Source: an uncultured Burkholderiales bacterium (GTDB lineage Bacteria; Pseudomonadota; Gammaproteobacteria; Burkholderiales; Burkholderiaceae_E). Taken from it: a stretch of 21,615 nt of DNA. The notes below the pieces were generated by a model. That model was not told the DNA's origin and made no database searches. It was given only the letters and a program-made list of their open reading frames with translations. The number at the start of each line of letters is the position of its first letter. Position 1 is the first letter of the stretch. Below, piece by piece: positions 14,544 through 21,615 of this stretch. The DNA lies in contig CAIXXI010000516.1 of assembly GCA_903923345.1 (NCBI GenBank), forward strand, positions 1 through 21,615, in the 5' to 3' direction. The translations under genes and the position numbers were made by a program.

Positions 14544-15461
14544 ATGTCCCGATCCATGACCGCACTCGAACGTCTGCAGAACAACCGACATGCCCTGGGG
14601 CTGGTGTTCATGTTGCCCGCAGCCGTGCTCTTGCTGCTGTTTCTGACCTACCCGCTGGGCCTGGGCGTGTGGCTTGGGTTCACCGATGCCAAGATCGGGC
14701 GCGCCGGGGAGTTCGTCGGCCTTGAGAATTATGAGTTTCTGGCCGGAGACAGCATCACCCGGCTGGCGCTCTTCAACACCCTGTTCTACACCGTGGTGGC
14801 GAGCATCCTGAAATTCCTGCTGGGCCTGTGGCTGGCCCTGCTGCTGAATCGGCATCTGCCCTTCAAGACGCTGCTGCGCGCGGTGATCCTGCTGCCCTGG
14901 ATCGTGCCGACCGCGCTGTCGGCGATTGCCTTCTGGTGGATCTACGACTCGCAGTTTTCGGTGATCAGCTGGACGCTGATGAGGCTGGGTCTGATCGATC
15001 GATATATCGATTTTCTCGGAGATCCCTGGATGGCCCGCTTTTCAACGATTGCGGCCAATGTCTGGCGGGGTATCCCGTTCGTGGCCATTTCGCTGCTAGC
15101 CGGCCTGCAGACCATCTCGCCGTCCCTGTATGAGGCGGCTTCGATTGATGGCGCCACCGCCTGGCAGAAGTTTCGTCATGTCACCTTGCCGCTGCTGACC
15201 CCGATCATTGCAGTGGTCATGACCTTCTCGGTGCTCTTCACGTTCACCGACTTCCAGCTGATCTACGTGCTCACCCGCGGCGGGCCGCTCAATGCCACCC
15301 ACCTGATGGCGACCTTGTCGTTTCAGCGCGCGATTGCCGGTGGCGCGATGGGCGAGGGCGCTGCACTGGCGACCGCGATGGTGCCGTTTCTGCTGGGGGC
15401 GATCATGTTTTCGTATTTTGGCCTGCAGCGTCGGGCCTGGCAGCAGGGGGGTGACCGGTGA
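14544..15461 (+). CDS. ABC transporter permease, MalF/UgpA type
   Basis: Inner-membrane channel subunit of the importer. The 305-residue product has six predicted membrane segments, beginning with ALGLVFMLPAAVLLLLFL near residue 17, and the cytoplasmic EAA loop YEAASIDGATAWQKFRHVTL that docks onto the ATPase. TRGGPLNATHLMATLSFQRA, typical of MalF-like sugar permeases, lies in the last third. The start is uncertain: ATG 14544 and ATG 14556 are both in frame and neither has a good ribosome site; a TTG at 14538 is less likely. Its stop overlaps the next permease's start as GTGA, so the two channel halves are translationally coupled. Confidence 0.93.
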   Translation: MSRSMTALERLQNNRHALGLVFMLPAAVLLLLFLTYPLGLGVWLGFTDAKIGRAGEFVGLENYEFLAGDSITRLALFNTLFYTVVASILKFLLGLWLALLLNRHLPFKTLLRAVILLPWIVPTALSAIAFWWIYDSQFSVISWTLMRLGLIDRYIDFLGDPWMARFSTIAANVWRGIPFVAISLLAGLQTISPSLYEAASIDGATAWQKFRHVTLPLLTPIIAVVMTFSVLFTFTDFQLIYVLTRGGPLNATHLMATLSFQRAIAGGAMGEGAALATAMVPFLLGAIMFSYFGLQRRAWQQGGDR

Positions 15462-16327
15462 GTGCTGCAACTGAATCCGAGGGCATGGACTTTCTTGAAA
15501 GTCGCCGAAGGCGCTGGATCACGGCCTATCTGCCGGTGGGTGTGTTCCTGTTCGTGCTGCTGTTTCCCTTTTACTGGATGGGCATCACGGCGTTCAAGCC
15601 GAATGAGGAATTGCTCTCGCGCGATGCCAATCCGTTCTGGATCAAGAATCCGACGCTGGCACATTTCAACAAGCTGCTGTTTCAGACCGAATATCCATCC
15701 TGGCTGTTGAACACCATGCTGGTTTCGGTGGTGGCCACCTTCGTGTCGCTGTTTGCAGCCGTCTTTGCCGCCTACGCGATCGAGCGTCTGCGATTTCGCG
15801 GCGCAAAGGCGACCGGTCTGGCCATTTTTCTGGCTTACCTGATCCCGCCTTCAATCCTGTTTATTCCACTGGCCTTCGTGCTGCAGAAGTTCGGCCTGTT
15901 CAACACCCGCTGGGCGCTGATCTTCACTTATCCGACTTTTCTGATTCCTTTTTGCACCTGGTTGCTGATGGGTTACTTCCGCTCGATTCCTTATGAGCTC
16001 GAGGAATGCGCGCTCATCGACGGGGCATCGCGCTGGGAAATTCTGGTCAAGATCATCCTGCCGCTGGCGGTGCCCGGTCTGATCTCGGCCGGCATCTTTG
16101 CCTTCACCCTGTCCTGGAATGAGTTCATTTACGCACTGACCTTCATCTCCGATTCGGAGATCAAGACGGTGCCGGTCGCGGTGGTGACCGAGCTGGTCGA
16201 AGGCGATGTGTATCACTGGGGGCCGTTGATGGCCGGTGCCTTGCTGGGGTCGCTGCCGGTGGCGGTGTTTTATTCATTCTTTGTCGAGTACTACGTGGCC
16301 GGCATGACCGGCGCGGTCAAGGAATAG
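15458..16327 (+). CDS. ABC transporter permease, MalG/UgpE type
   Basis: Second inner-membrane channel subunit of the same importer. It is 289 residues, with six predicted membrane segments starting at about 24-44 and the EAA loop LEECALIDGASRWEILVKIILPLAVPGL in the second half, split here by the usual conserved glycine. The GTG start at 15458 overlaps the previous stop, and a G-rich ribosome site (15446-15454) lies just upstream; an internal ATG at 15485 is an alternative. It ends the transporter operon. The 91 bases to hemH contain no convincing terminator or promoter, so read-through into hemH is possible. Confidence 0.93.
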   Translation: MSAATESEGMDFLESRRRRWITAYLPVGVFLFVLLFPFYWMGITAFKPNEELLSRDANPFWIKNPTLAHFNKLLFQTEYPSWLLNTMLVSVVATFVSLFAAVFAAYAIERLRFRGAKATGLAIFLAYLIPPSILFIPLAFVLQKFGLFNTRWALIFTYPTFLIPFCTWLLMGYFRSIPYELEECALIDGASRWEILVKIILPLAVPGLISAGIFAFTLSWNEFIYALTFISDSEIKTVPVAVVTELVEGDVYHWGPLMAGALLGSLPVAVFYSFFVEYYVAGMTGAVKE

Positions 16328-16418
16328 CGCCTTGACGCCTGCATTCATGCGAGCAGTTCGCTGATCGCAATCAGGGGGCTTGCGGCTCGGGCGACCCCAG
16401 ACTTGTTAGACTCGGCCG

Positions 16419-17531
16419 ATGGAACGCTTCAGCAGCCCGGCCTCGTTCAGTCATGCCAGTGCCCCTCGCACGGCGATCATGCTGGTGCAACTCGGCACGC
16501 CCGCAGCCCCGACCGCCGCGGCCCTGCGGCCTTATCTCAGGCAGTTTCTGAGTGACCCGAGGGTCGTCGAGATCCCCCGCCTGATCTGGTGGCCGATTCT
16601 CAACGGCATCATCCTCAACACGCGCCCGGCCAAATCGGCCCTGAAGTACGCCAGCGTCTGGACCGAAGACGGCTCACCGCTGATGGCGCACTCCAAGCGC
16701 CAGACTGCAGGGCTGCAAAAAGCGCTGGCTGCCCGCGGCCATGACCTGGATGTCGTGCTCGCCATGCGCTACGGTGAGCCCTCGATTCCCTCGGTGCTCG
16801 AGTCCCTGCGCGAGCGCAATGTCACGCGTCTGCTCGTGTTGCCGATGTATCCGCAATATGCCGGCTCAACGACTGCGACGGTGATCGATGAGGTGACCCG
16901 GGTGCTGCAGGGCTGGCGCAACCTGCCCGAGCTGCGATGGGTCCGCAATTTCCATGACGATGTCGGCTACATCGATGCGCTGGCCGCGCAGGTGCGTCGC
17001 AGCTGGGCAAGCCACGGGCAGGCCGAGAAACTGGTGATGAGTTTTCATGGGGTGCCCCGTCGCACCCTCGAACTGGGTGATCCCTATCACTGCGAGTGTC
17101 TGGCCACTGCGAGGCTGCTCGCAGAGCGCCTCGAATTGCCTCGGGATCGATGGGTGGTGACTTTTCAATCCCGCTTCGGCAAGGCCCAGTGGCTGCAACC
17201 CTACACCGAACCGACCCTGATCGAGCTGGCCCGAAGCGGCGTTCGCAGTGTCGATGCGATCTGTCCGGGTTTCGTGGTCGATTGCCTCGAGACGCTCGAA
17301 GAAATCGCGATGGAGGCCAAGGTGGCATTCACCGAAGCCGGAGGTGAGCGCTTCAACTACATCGGCTGTCTGAACGACGAGGCCGGCTTCATCGCGGCGC
17401 TCGCCGGGCTGGTCGAGCGTCAGACAGCCGGATGGCCGATTCGTCAGGTGCCGGCCGCTGAAGCGGCAGGACAGGAAGTGATGCTCAGCCAGCGGCGTCA
17501 ACGTGCGCTCGAGCTGGGTGCAGACAATTGA
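16419..17531 (+). CDS. hemH: Ferrochelatase
   Basis: Terminal enzyme of protoheme synthesis; inserts Fe(II) into protoporphyrin IX at the cytoplasmic membrane. The 370 residues show LVQLGTPAAPT (22-32), LPMYPQYAGSTTA (141-153), the catalytic-loop SFHGVPRRT with His210, YHCECLATA, FQSRFGKAQWLQPYTEP (249-265) and the C-terminal VDCLETLEEI block (287-296). No ribosome site is seen before ATG 16419. The amidase gene that follows begins within about 20 bases of the stop, so the two are probably co-transcribed. hemH near hrcA and grpE-dnaK is a usual betaproteobacterial position, which suggests that the transporter and the amidase are the additions. Confidence 0.96.
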   Translation: MERFSSPASFSHASAPRTAIMLVQLGTPAAPTAAALRPYLRQFLSDPRVVEIPRLIWWPILNGIILNTRPAKSALKYASVWTEDGSPLMAHSKRQTAGLQKALAARGHDLDVVLAMRYGEPSIPSVLESLRERNVTRLLVLPMYPQYAGSTTATVIDEVTRVLQGWRNLPELRWVRNFHDDVGYIDALAAQVRRSWASHGQAEKLVMSFHGVPRRTLELGDPYHCECLATARLLAERLELPRDRWVVTFQSRFGKAQWLQPYTEPTLIELARSGVRSVDAICPGFVVDCLETLEEIAMEAKVAFTEAGGERFNYIGCLNDEAGFIAALAGLVERQTAGWPIRQVPAAEAAGQEVMLSQRRQRALELGADN

Positions 17532-17548
17532 GTGGCGAGGGCAAGCTG

Positions 17549-18949
17549 ATGAAAGACGATGACATTGCATGGCTGCAGGCGGTCGAGCTGGCTCAGGCCA
17601 TTCGCATCGGGCAGTTCAGCTCGACCGAAGTGACCGAGGCGATGCTTCAGCGCATCAACCGCGTCGATCCGCGCCTGCATGCATTCGCCCGCCTGACCCC
17701 CGAGTTGGCGATCGCCCAGGCCCGCGAGGCGGATGCCCGTCAGGCACGCGGTGAGCCGCTTGGGCCCTTGCATGGTGTGCCGATTGCGGTCAAGGATCTG
17801 TGCTGGACGCAGGGCATCCCGACGATGGCCGGCATGCCGATCCATCGTGACTTCGTGCCGCAGGTGGACGGTACGGTCGTGCGGCGACTGCGTGAGGCCG
17901 GCGCGGTGCTGCTGGGCAAGCTGCAGATGACCGAGGGCGCGTACTCGGCCCACCATCCCGATGTGACCGCGCCGGTCAATCCCTGGAATCCGGCGTGCTG
18001 GCCCGGCGTGTCGTCGAGCGGCTCGGGCGTGGCGACCGCAGCCGGTCTGTGTTTCGGCTCGATCGGCACCGACACCGGCGGCTCGATCCGGTTTCCTTCA
18101 GCAGCCAACGCGGTCACCGGCCTGAAGCCGACCTGGGGCCGGGTGTCGCGCTACGGTGCCTTCGAGCTGGCGGCCTCACTCGATCATATCGGCCCGATGT
18201 GCCGCAGTGCTGCGGATTGCGGCCTGATGCTGGGCGCGATCGCGGGCGCCGATCCGGCTGACCCGACTGCCCTGCAAGCGCCTGTCCCTGACTATCTGAG
18301 CGGCGACATCACCCGGCTTGATGGCCTGCGCATCGGCCTGGATGAGGCCTTCGCTTCAAGCGGCGTCGATGCACCGCTGGTGGATTCGCTGGCCGCTGGA
18401 ATCGACGTCCTGCGCCGCCTGGGTGCTGAAATCGTCCCGGTGAGGATGCCGGAGGTCGACGAGCTGGTGCTGTCATGGGTGCCGCACTGTGCCGTCGAGG
18501 CGGCAGTGGCTCACGCGCAGACCTTTCCGTCGCGTCGGGCTGAATATGGACCCATGCTGGCCGGCCTGCTGGACGAGGGCATCGCCCTGTCGGCAGCCGA
18601 ATATCAGCGCATCCTCTTGCAGCGGGCTGACTTCACCGGCCGCCTCAATGCGCTGTTTACCGGGATCGACCTGCTCGCGATGCCGGCAATGCCATTTGTT
18701 GCACCGACCATCGAAGGCATCGCCGCACTTCGGCAGCAGCCCGGCTATCGCAAACGCCTGTCGCGTTTCACGTCGCCCACCGACCTGTCCGGCCATCCGA
18801 CGATCACCTTTCCGTCCGGATTCACGCCGCAGGGATTGCCGATCGCCATGCAGCTGGTGTCAGCGCACCTCAGAGAGGATGCGCTGATCCGTGCGGGTCG
18901 GGCTTTTCAGAACACCACCGACTGGCACACGCGCCACCCGGTGGTGTGA
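17549..18949 (+). CDS. Amidase-signature family hydrolase
   Basis: Hydrolase of the amidase-signature superfamily, which cleaves amide or ester bonds with a Ser-cisSer-Lys triad. The 466-residue product has Lys82 in HGVPIAVKD, the cis-serine in the VSSSGSG stretch (about Ser155), and the nucleophile Ser179 in GTDTGGSIRFPSA. GLKPTWGRVSRYGAF follows, as in typical members. These show an intact active site, but the superfamily covers GatA, fatty-acid amidases, aryl-acylamidases and urea-cycle-like enzymes, and the substrate cannot be told. No gatB or gatC neighbours argues against GatA. A TTG at 17528 overlapping the hemH stop is possible, but ATG 17549 with GAGGG 7 bases upstream is better. It lacks a signal peptide and should be cytoplasmic. 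Confidence 0.92.
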   Translation: MKDDDIAWLQAVELAQAIRIGQFSSTEVTEAMLQRINRVDPRLHAFARLTPELAIAQAREADARQARGEPLGPLHGVPIAVKDLCWTQGIPTMAGMPIHRDFVPQVDGTVVRRLREAGAVLLGKLQMTEGAYSAHHPDVTAPVNPWNPACWPGVSSSGSGVATAAGLCFGSIGTDTGGSIRFPSAANAVTGLKPTWGRVSRYGAFELAASLDHIGPMCRSAADCGLMLGAIAGADPADPTALQAPVPDYLSGDITRLDGLRIGLDEAFASSGVDAPLVDSLAAGIDVLRRLGAEIVPVRMPEVDELVLSWVPHCAVEAAVAHAQTFPSRRAEYGPMLAGLLDEGIALSAAEYQRILLQRADFTGRLNALFTGIDLLAMPAMPFVAPTIEGIAALRQQPGYRKRLSRFTSPTDLSGHPTITFPSGFTPQGLPIAMQLVSAHLREDALIRAGRAFQNTTDWHTRHPVV

Positions 18950-18976
18950 GCCCTCGCCGCTCACGCGGCGGCGGGC
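18950..18976. terminator. Bidirectional hairpin between amidase and kbp genes
   Basis: CGCCGC (18955-18960) and GCGGCG (18965-18970) form a perfect stem around a TCAC loop. The stem is extended by a T-G wobble, one bulged C, and GCCC pairing with GGGC. It exactly fills the 29-base gap between two converging genes. There is no T-run, so termination efficiency is uncertain, but its strength and placement fit a shared 3' end. Confidence 0.6.
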
Positions 18977-18978
18977 AA

Positions 18979-19482
18979 TCAGGCCTTCGGCGGGATGCGC
19001 AGGTTCTGGCCCGGATAGATGCGGTCCGGATTCGAGAGCATCGGCTTGTTGGCCTCGAAGATCTGCATGTAGGCGTTTGCGTTGCCATAGAACTGCAGGG
19101 CGATCTTGGACAGCGAGTCGCCACCCTGGACGGTATAGAACTGGGATTCGCCCGAGGCCTGATCGACCGACATTTCGTCGTTGACCGAGCCAACGCCTGC
19201 AACGTTGCCGCAGCACAGCAGGATCTTTTCCTTGGTGGCCTGATCGGCGGCCGTGCCACGAACCGTGGCGACGCTGGTGGCTGCGTCGAACTCGACCTTC
19301 AGGCCATTGGCGCTCAGGTTCATCTGACGCACGTACTCCTCAATCGCCTGGCCGGCGGCTGCATTGGCAGCAGCAACCTTTTCCGGGCTCGGGTCGGCAG
19401 CGGCAGCGGCTTGTGCGGCTTGTGCCTGGCCACGTCCGAAGAGTTTTTCACCGGCATCCTTGAAGAAAGACAGCAGACCCAT
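18979..19482 (-). CDS. kbp: BON and LysM domain protein, Kbp/YgaU-like
   Basis: Homologue of E. coli Kbp (YgaU), a small soluble potassium-binding protein linked to osmotic and general stress. The 167 residues start with MGLLSFFKDAGEKLFG, nearly as in Kbp, then an Ala-rich insert (18-45), a BON domain (about 45-107) and a C-terminal LysM domain (115-164) with SQFYTVQGGDSLSKIA, YGNANAYMQIFEANKPML and IYPGQNLRIP. Kbp-like LysM proteins lack a signal peptide, as here. The frame is open to 19542, but ATG 19482 has AGGAG 7 bases upstream and matches the family start. It is divergent from grpE, with about 120 bases between. Confidence 0.93.
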   Translation of the reverse strand: MGLLSFFKDAGEKLFGRGQAQAAQAAAAADPSPEKVAAANAAAGQAIEEYVRQMNLSANGLKVEFDAATSVATVRGTAADQATKEKILLCCGNVAGVGSVNDEMSVDQASGESQFYTVQGGDSLSKIALQFYGNANAYMQIFEANKPMLSNPDRIYPGQNLRIPPKA

Positions 19483-19603
19483 AATTGCGCTCCTAATTGA
19501 ATTGATTGGGGTTGAAATCGGTACAGCCGTCGCAACATACACGAAAATTGCGACCCGTTTTCATGCCTCTGCCCTCCAAGCCCTTGCGAAATAAGACAAA
19601 AAC
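19483..19603. promoter_or_regulatory. Divergent kbp/grpE promoter region with inverted repeat
   Basis: This gap must drive kbp leftward and grpE rightward. GTTGAAA (19511-19517) resembles the sigma-32 -35 element; the best partner 15 bases on, CAACATAC (19533-19540), is a poor match to the sigma-32 -10. A perfect 7-bp inverted repeat, GTCGCAA (19529-19535) and TTGCGAC (19548-19554), with 12 bases between, overlaps this area. No CIRCE arms are present. A heat-shock promoter is expected from the genes served, but the sequence support is modest. Confidence 0.35.
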
Positions 19604-20158
19604 ATGACCGACCCGACCACTCCTTCCGGCTCCGAACCCGGCGCCCACTTTAATGCCGACACCCCCTCGGCGGCTGCATCCGATGCGGCACATTCGCAGC
19701 TGAGCCCAGAAGCCCAGCTGGCCGAAGCCCAGGCGCGGGCGGCGGAGTACATGGACCTTGCGCTTCGATCGCGCGCCGAACTCGACAACCTGCGCAAGCG
19801 CAACCAGGCCGAACTGGCTGCCGCGCACAAGTTTGCGATCGAGGGCTTTGCCGAGAGCCTGCTGCCGGTGCGCGACAGTCTCGAGATGGCACTCAAGGTG
19901 GATGTGCCTTCAGTCGAGAACCTGCGCGAGGGCGTCGAAGCCACGCTTCGACTGCTGGCATCCGCCTTCGAGCGCCACAAGCTGCTGGCAATCGATCCGC
20001 TCGGTGAGAAATTCGACCCGAATCGCCATCAGGCGATTTCGATGATCCCCAGCGCCTCGGTGCCGGCCAACCATGTGGTGTCGGTGCTCCAGAAGGGCTT
20101 TCTGATCAATGACCGTGTGCTTCGACCGGCGATGGTCACCGTCAGCAGCGGCACTTGA
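19604..20158 (+). CDS. grpE: Nucleotide exchange factor GrpE
   Basis: Co-chaperone that releases ADP from DnaK. The 184 residues comprise a variable acidic, Ser/Ala-rich head (1-35), a long coiled coil (about 36-95) containing AEYMDLALRSRAELDNLRKRNQ-E, and the C-terminal beta domain that contacts DnaK, with FDPNRHQAISMIPS and LQKGFLINDRVLRPAMVTVS. ATG 19604 has no strong ribosome site, yet downstream alternatives would cut the head. dnaK begins 64 bases further on, the normal pairing. Confidence 0.97.
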   Translation: MTDPTTPSGSEPGAHFNADTPSAAASDAAHSQLSPEAQLAEAQARAAEYMDLALRSRAELDNLRKRNQAELAAAHKFAIEGFAESLLPVRDSLEMALKVDVPSVENLREGVEATLRLLASAFERHKLLAIDPLGEKFDPNRHQAISMIPSASVPANHVVSVLQKGFLINDRVLRPAMVTVSSGT

Positions 20159-20222
20159 TTTCCGGCTGACGACAACAACTTCTCTTTCATCCATCTCACT
20201 TTCTTCTGAGGACATCCACTCA

Positions 20223-21615
20223 TGGGCAAAATCATCGGTATCGACCTGGGCACGACCAACTCGTGCGTCGCGGTCATGGAGGGCGGCCAGCCCAAGGTCA
20301 TCGAGAACTCTGAAGGCGCCCGCACGACGCCTTCGATCATCGCCTACATGGAAGACGGCGAAGTCCTGGTCGGTGCGCCCGCCAAGCGGCAGGCCGTGAC
20401 CAATCCCCGCAACACCCTGTACGCGGTCAAGCGCCTGATCGGTCGCAAGTTCGACGAGAAGGAAGTGCAAAAGGACATCGCACTGATGCCCTACACGATC
20501 GCCAAGAATGACAACGGCGACGCCTGGGTTCAGGTGCGTGACAAGAAAATTGCCCCGCCTCAGGTTTCGGCCGAGGTGCTGCGCAAGATGAAAAAAACCG
20601 CCGAGGATTACCTGGGCGAGGAAGTGACCGAGGCGGTCATCACCGTGCCGGCCTACTTCAATGACGCGCAGCGCCAGGCCACCAAGGATGCGGGTCGCAT
20701 CGCCGGACTGGAAGTCAAGCGGATCATCAATGAGCCAACCGCCGCGGCACTGGCATTCGGCCTGGACAAAGCCGGCAACAAGGATCGCAAGATCGCCGTC
20801 TATGACCTGGGCGGCGGCACTTTCGACGTCTCGATCATCGAAATCGCCGACGTCGACGGTGAAAAACAGTTCGAAGTGCTGTCGACCAACGGCGACACCT
20901 TTCTGGGTGGTGAGGACTTCGACCAGCGCATCATCGATCACCTGATCGCTGAGTTCAAAAAGGAGCAGGGCGTCGACCTGGCCAAGGACGTGCTCGCACT
21001 TCAGCGCCTCAAGGATGCTGCCGAGAAGGCCAAGATCGAGTTGTCCTCCGGCCAGCAGACCGAGATCAACCTGCCCTACATCACCGCCGATGCCAGCGGC
21101 CCGAAACACCTGAACCTGAAGATCAGCCGCGCCAAGTTCGAGGCTCTGGTCGACGAACTGATCGAGCGCACGATCGAGCCGTGCCGCATCGCCATCAAGG
21201 ACGCCGGTGTGAAGGTGTCGGACATCGATGACGTGATCCTGGTGGGCGGCATGACCCGCATGCCCAAGGTTCAGGATGCGGTGAAGGCGTTCTTCGGCAA
21301 GGAGCCTCGCCGCGATGTGAATCCGGATGAGGCGGTTGCGGTCGGTGCTGCGGTGCAGGGTTCGGTGCTGTCGGGTGAGCGCAAGGACGTGCTCCTGCTC
21401 GACGTGACGCCGCTGTCGCTGGGCATCGAGACCCTGGGTGGTGTGATGACGAAGATGATCACCAAGAACACCACCATCCCGACCAAGTTCGCGCAGACTT
21501 TCTCGACGGCTGACGACAACCAGCCGGCTGTGACGGTCAAGGTCTTCCAGGGCGAACGCGAGATGGCCGCAGGCAACAAGCTGCTGGGCGAGTTCAACCT
21601 TGAGGGGATTCCGTC
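20223..21615 (+). CDS. dnaK: Chaperone protein DnaK (Hsp70), truncated by window end
   Basis: ATP-driven chaperone. About 464 codons are present of an expected ~640, all in one open frame to the window edge. ATG 20223 follows GAGGA at 20209-20213. The nucleotide-binding domain is complete: GIDLGTTNSCVAVMEGG from residue 6, the linker-facing VPAYFNDAQRQATKDAG, NEPTAAALAFG, DLGGGTFDVSI, and GGMTRMPKVQ. The interdomain linker DVLLLDVTPLSLGIETLGG and the first strands of the substrate domain (KFAQTFSTADDNQPAV, then VFQGEREMA) follow. The 64-base grpE-dnaK gap shows no hairpin or promoter of note, so transcription likely continues from grpE. Confidence 0.98.

Noticed and set aside
16328..16418. 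Possible promoter or terminator before hemH
   Set aside because: Hexamers such as TTGCGG and TTAGAC do not align at a good spacing, and no stem longer than 4 bp was found.
1..21615. CRISPR array, tRNA, rRNA, IS element or prophage
   Set aside because: Reading found no regularly spaced repeats, no cloverleaf-like or rRNA sequence, and no transposase, integrase or phage protein.

Overview
The window is 21.6 kb of gene-dense, GC-rich DNA. It looks like a betaproteobacterial chromosome, most likely Burkholderiales. The case rests on gene content and order: a BamE lipoprotein gene divergent from fur, nadK-recN divergent from hrcA, hemH close to grpE-dnaK, and a TctC/Bug-type periplasmic binding protein, a family greatly expanded in this order. 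No rRNA, tRNA, CRISPR array, insertion sequence or phage gene was seen. No gene-free stretch exceeds about 150 bases. Genus cannot be told from the sequence alone.

Layout. (1) 62-1039 (+): an orphan Bug-family binding protein, ending in a strong hairpin shared with the convergent cluster that follows. (2) 1085-4336 (-): a tightly packed cluster read bamE-dapB-tonB-exbB-exbD, joining outer-membrane assembly, lysine/cell-wall precursor synthesis and TonB energy transduction. (3) 4337-4443: a divergent promoter region with a Fur-box-like sequence, then fur (+). (4) 4974-8187 (+): a three-gene set of circularly permuted ATP-grasp protein, alpha-E protein and the proteasome-like peptidase Anbu. 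The transglutaminase-like gene often found with this set is absent. (5) 8188-10725 (-): recN and nadK. (6) 10873-11889 (+): hrcA, driven by a near-consensus sigma-70 promoter so close to the start codon that its mRNA should be almost leaderless. (7) 12012-16327 (+): a complete ABC importer of the sugar/polyol (MalFGK/Ugp) type with unknown substrate. (8) 16419-18949 (+): hemH followed closely by an amidase-signature hydrolase. (9) 18979-19482 (-): a BON-LysM protein like E. coli Kbp/YgaU. (10) 19604-21615 (+): grpE and the first ~464 codons of dnaK, which runs off the window.

The backbone is housekeeping and stress genes: iron control, DNA repair, NADP supply, heme, and heat-shock repressor and chaperones. 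Accessory transport and hydrolase genes are set between them. The least understood part is the Anbu gene set; its biochemical role is not established and this copy has a reduced composition. Other points worth following are the putative Fur control of a TonB operon also carrying dapB and bamE, the nearly leaderless hrcA message, and the structured junction upstream of anbu.
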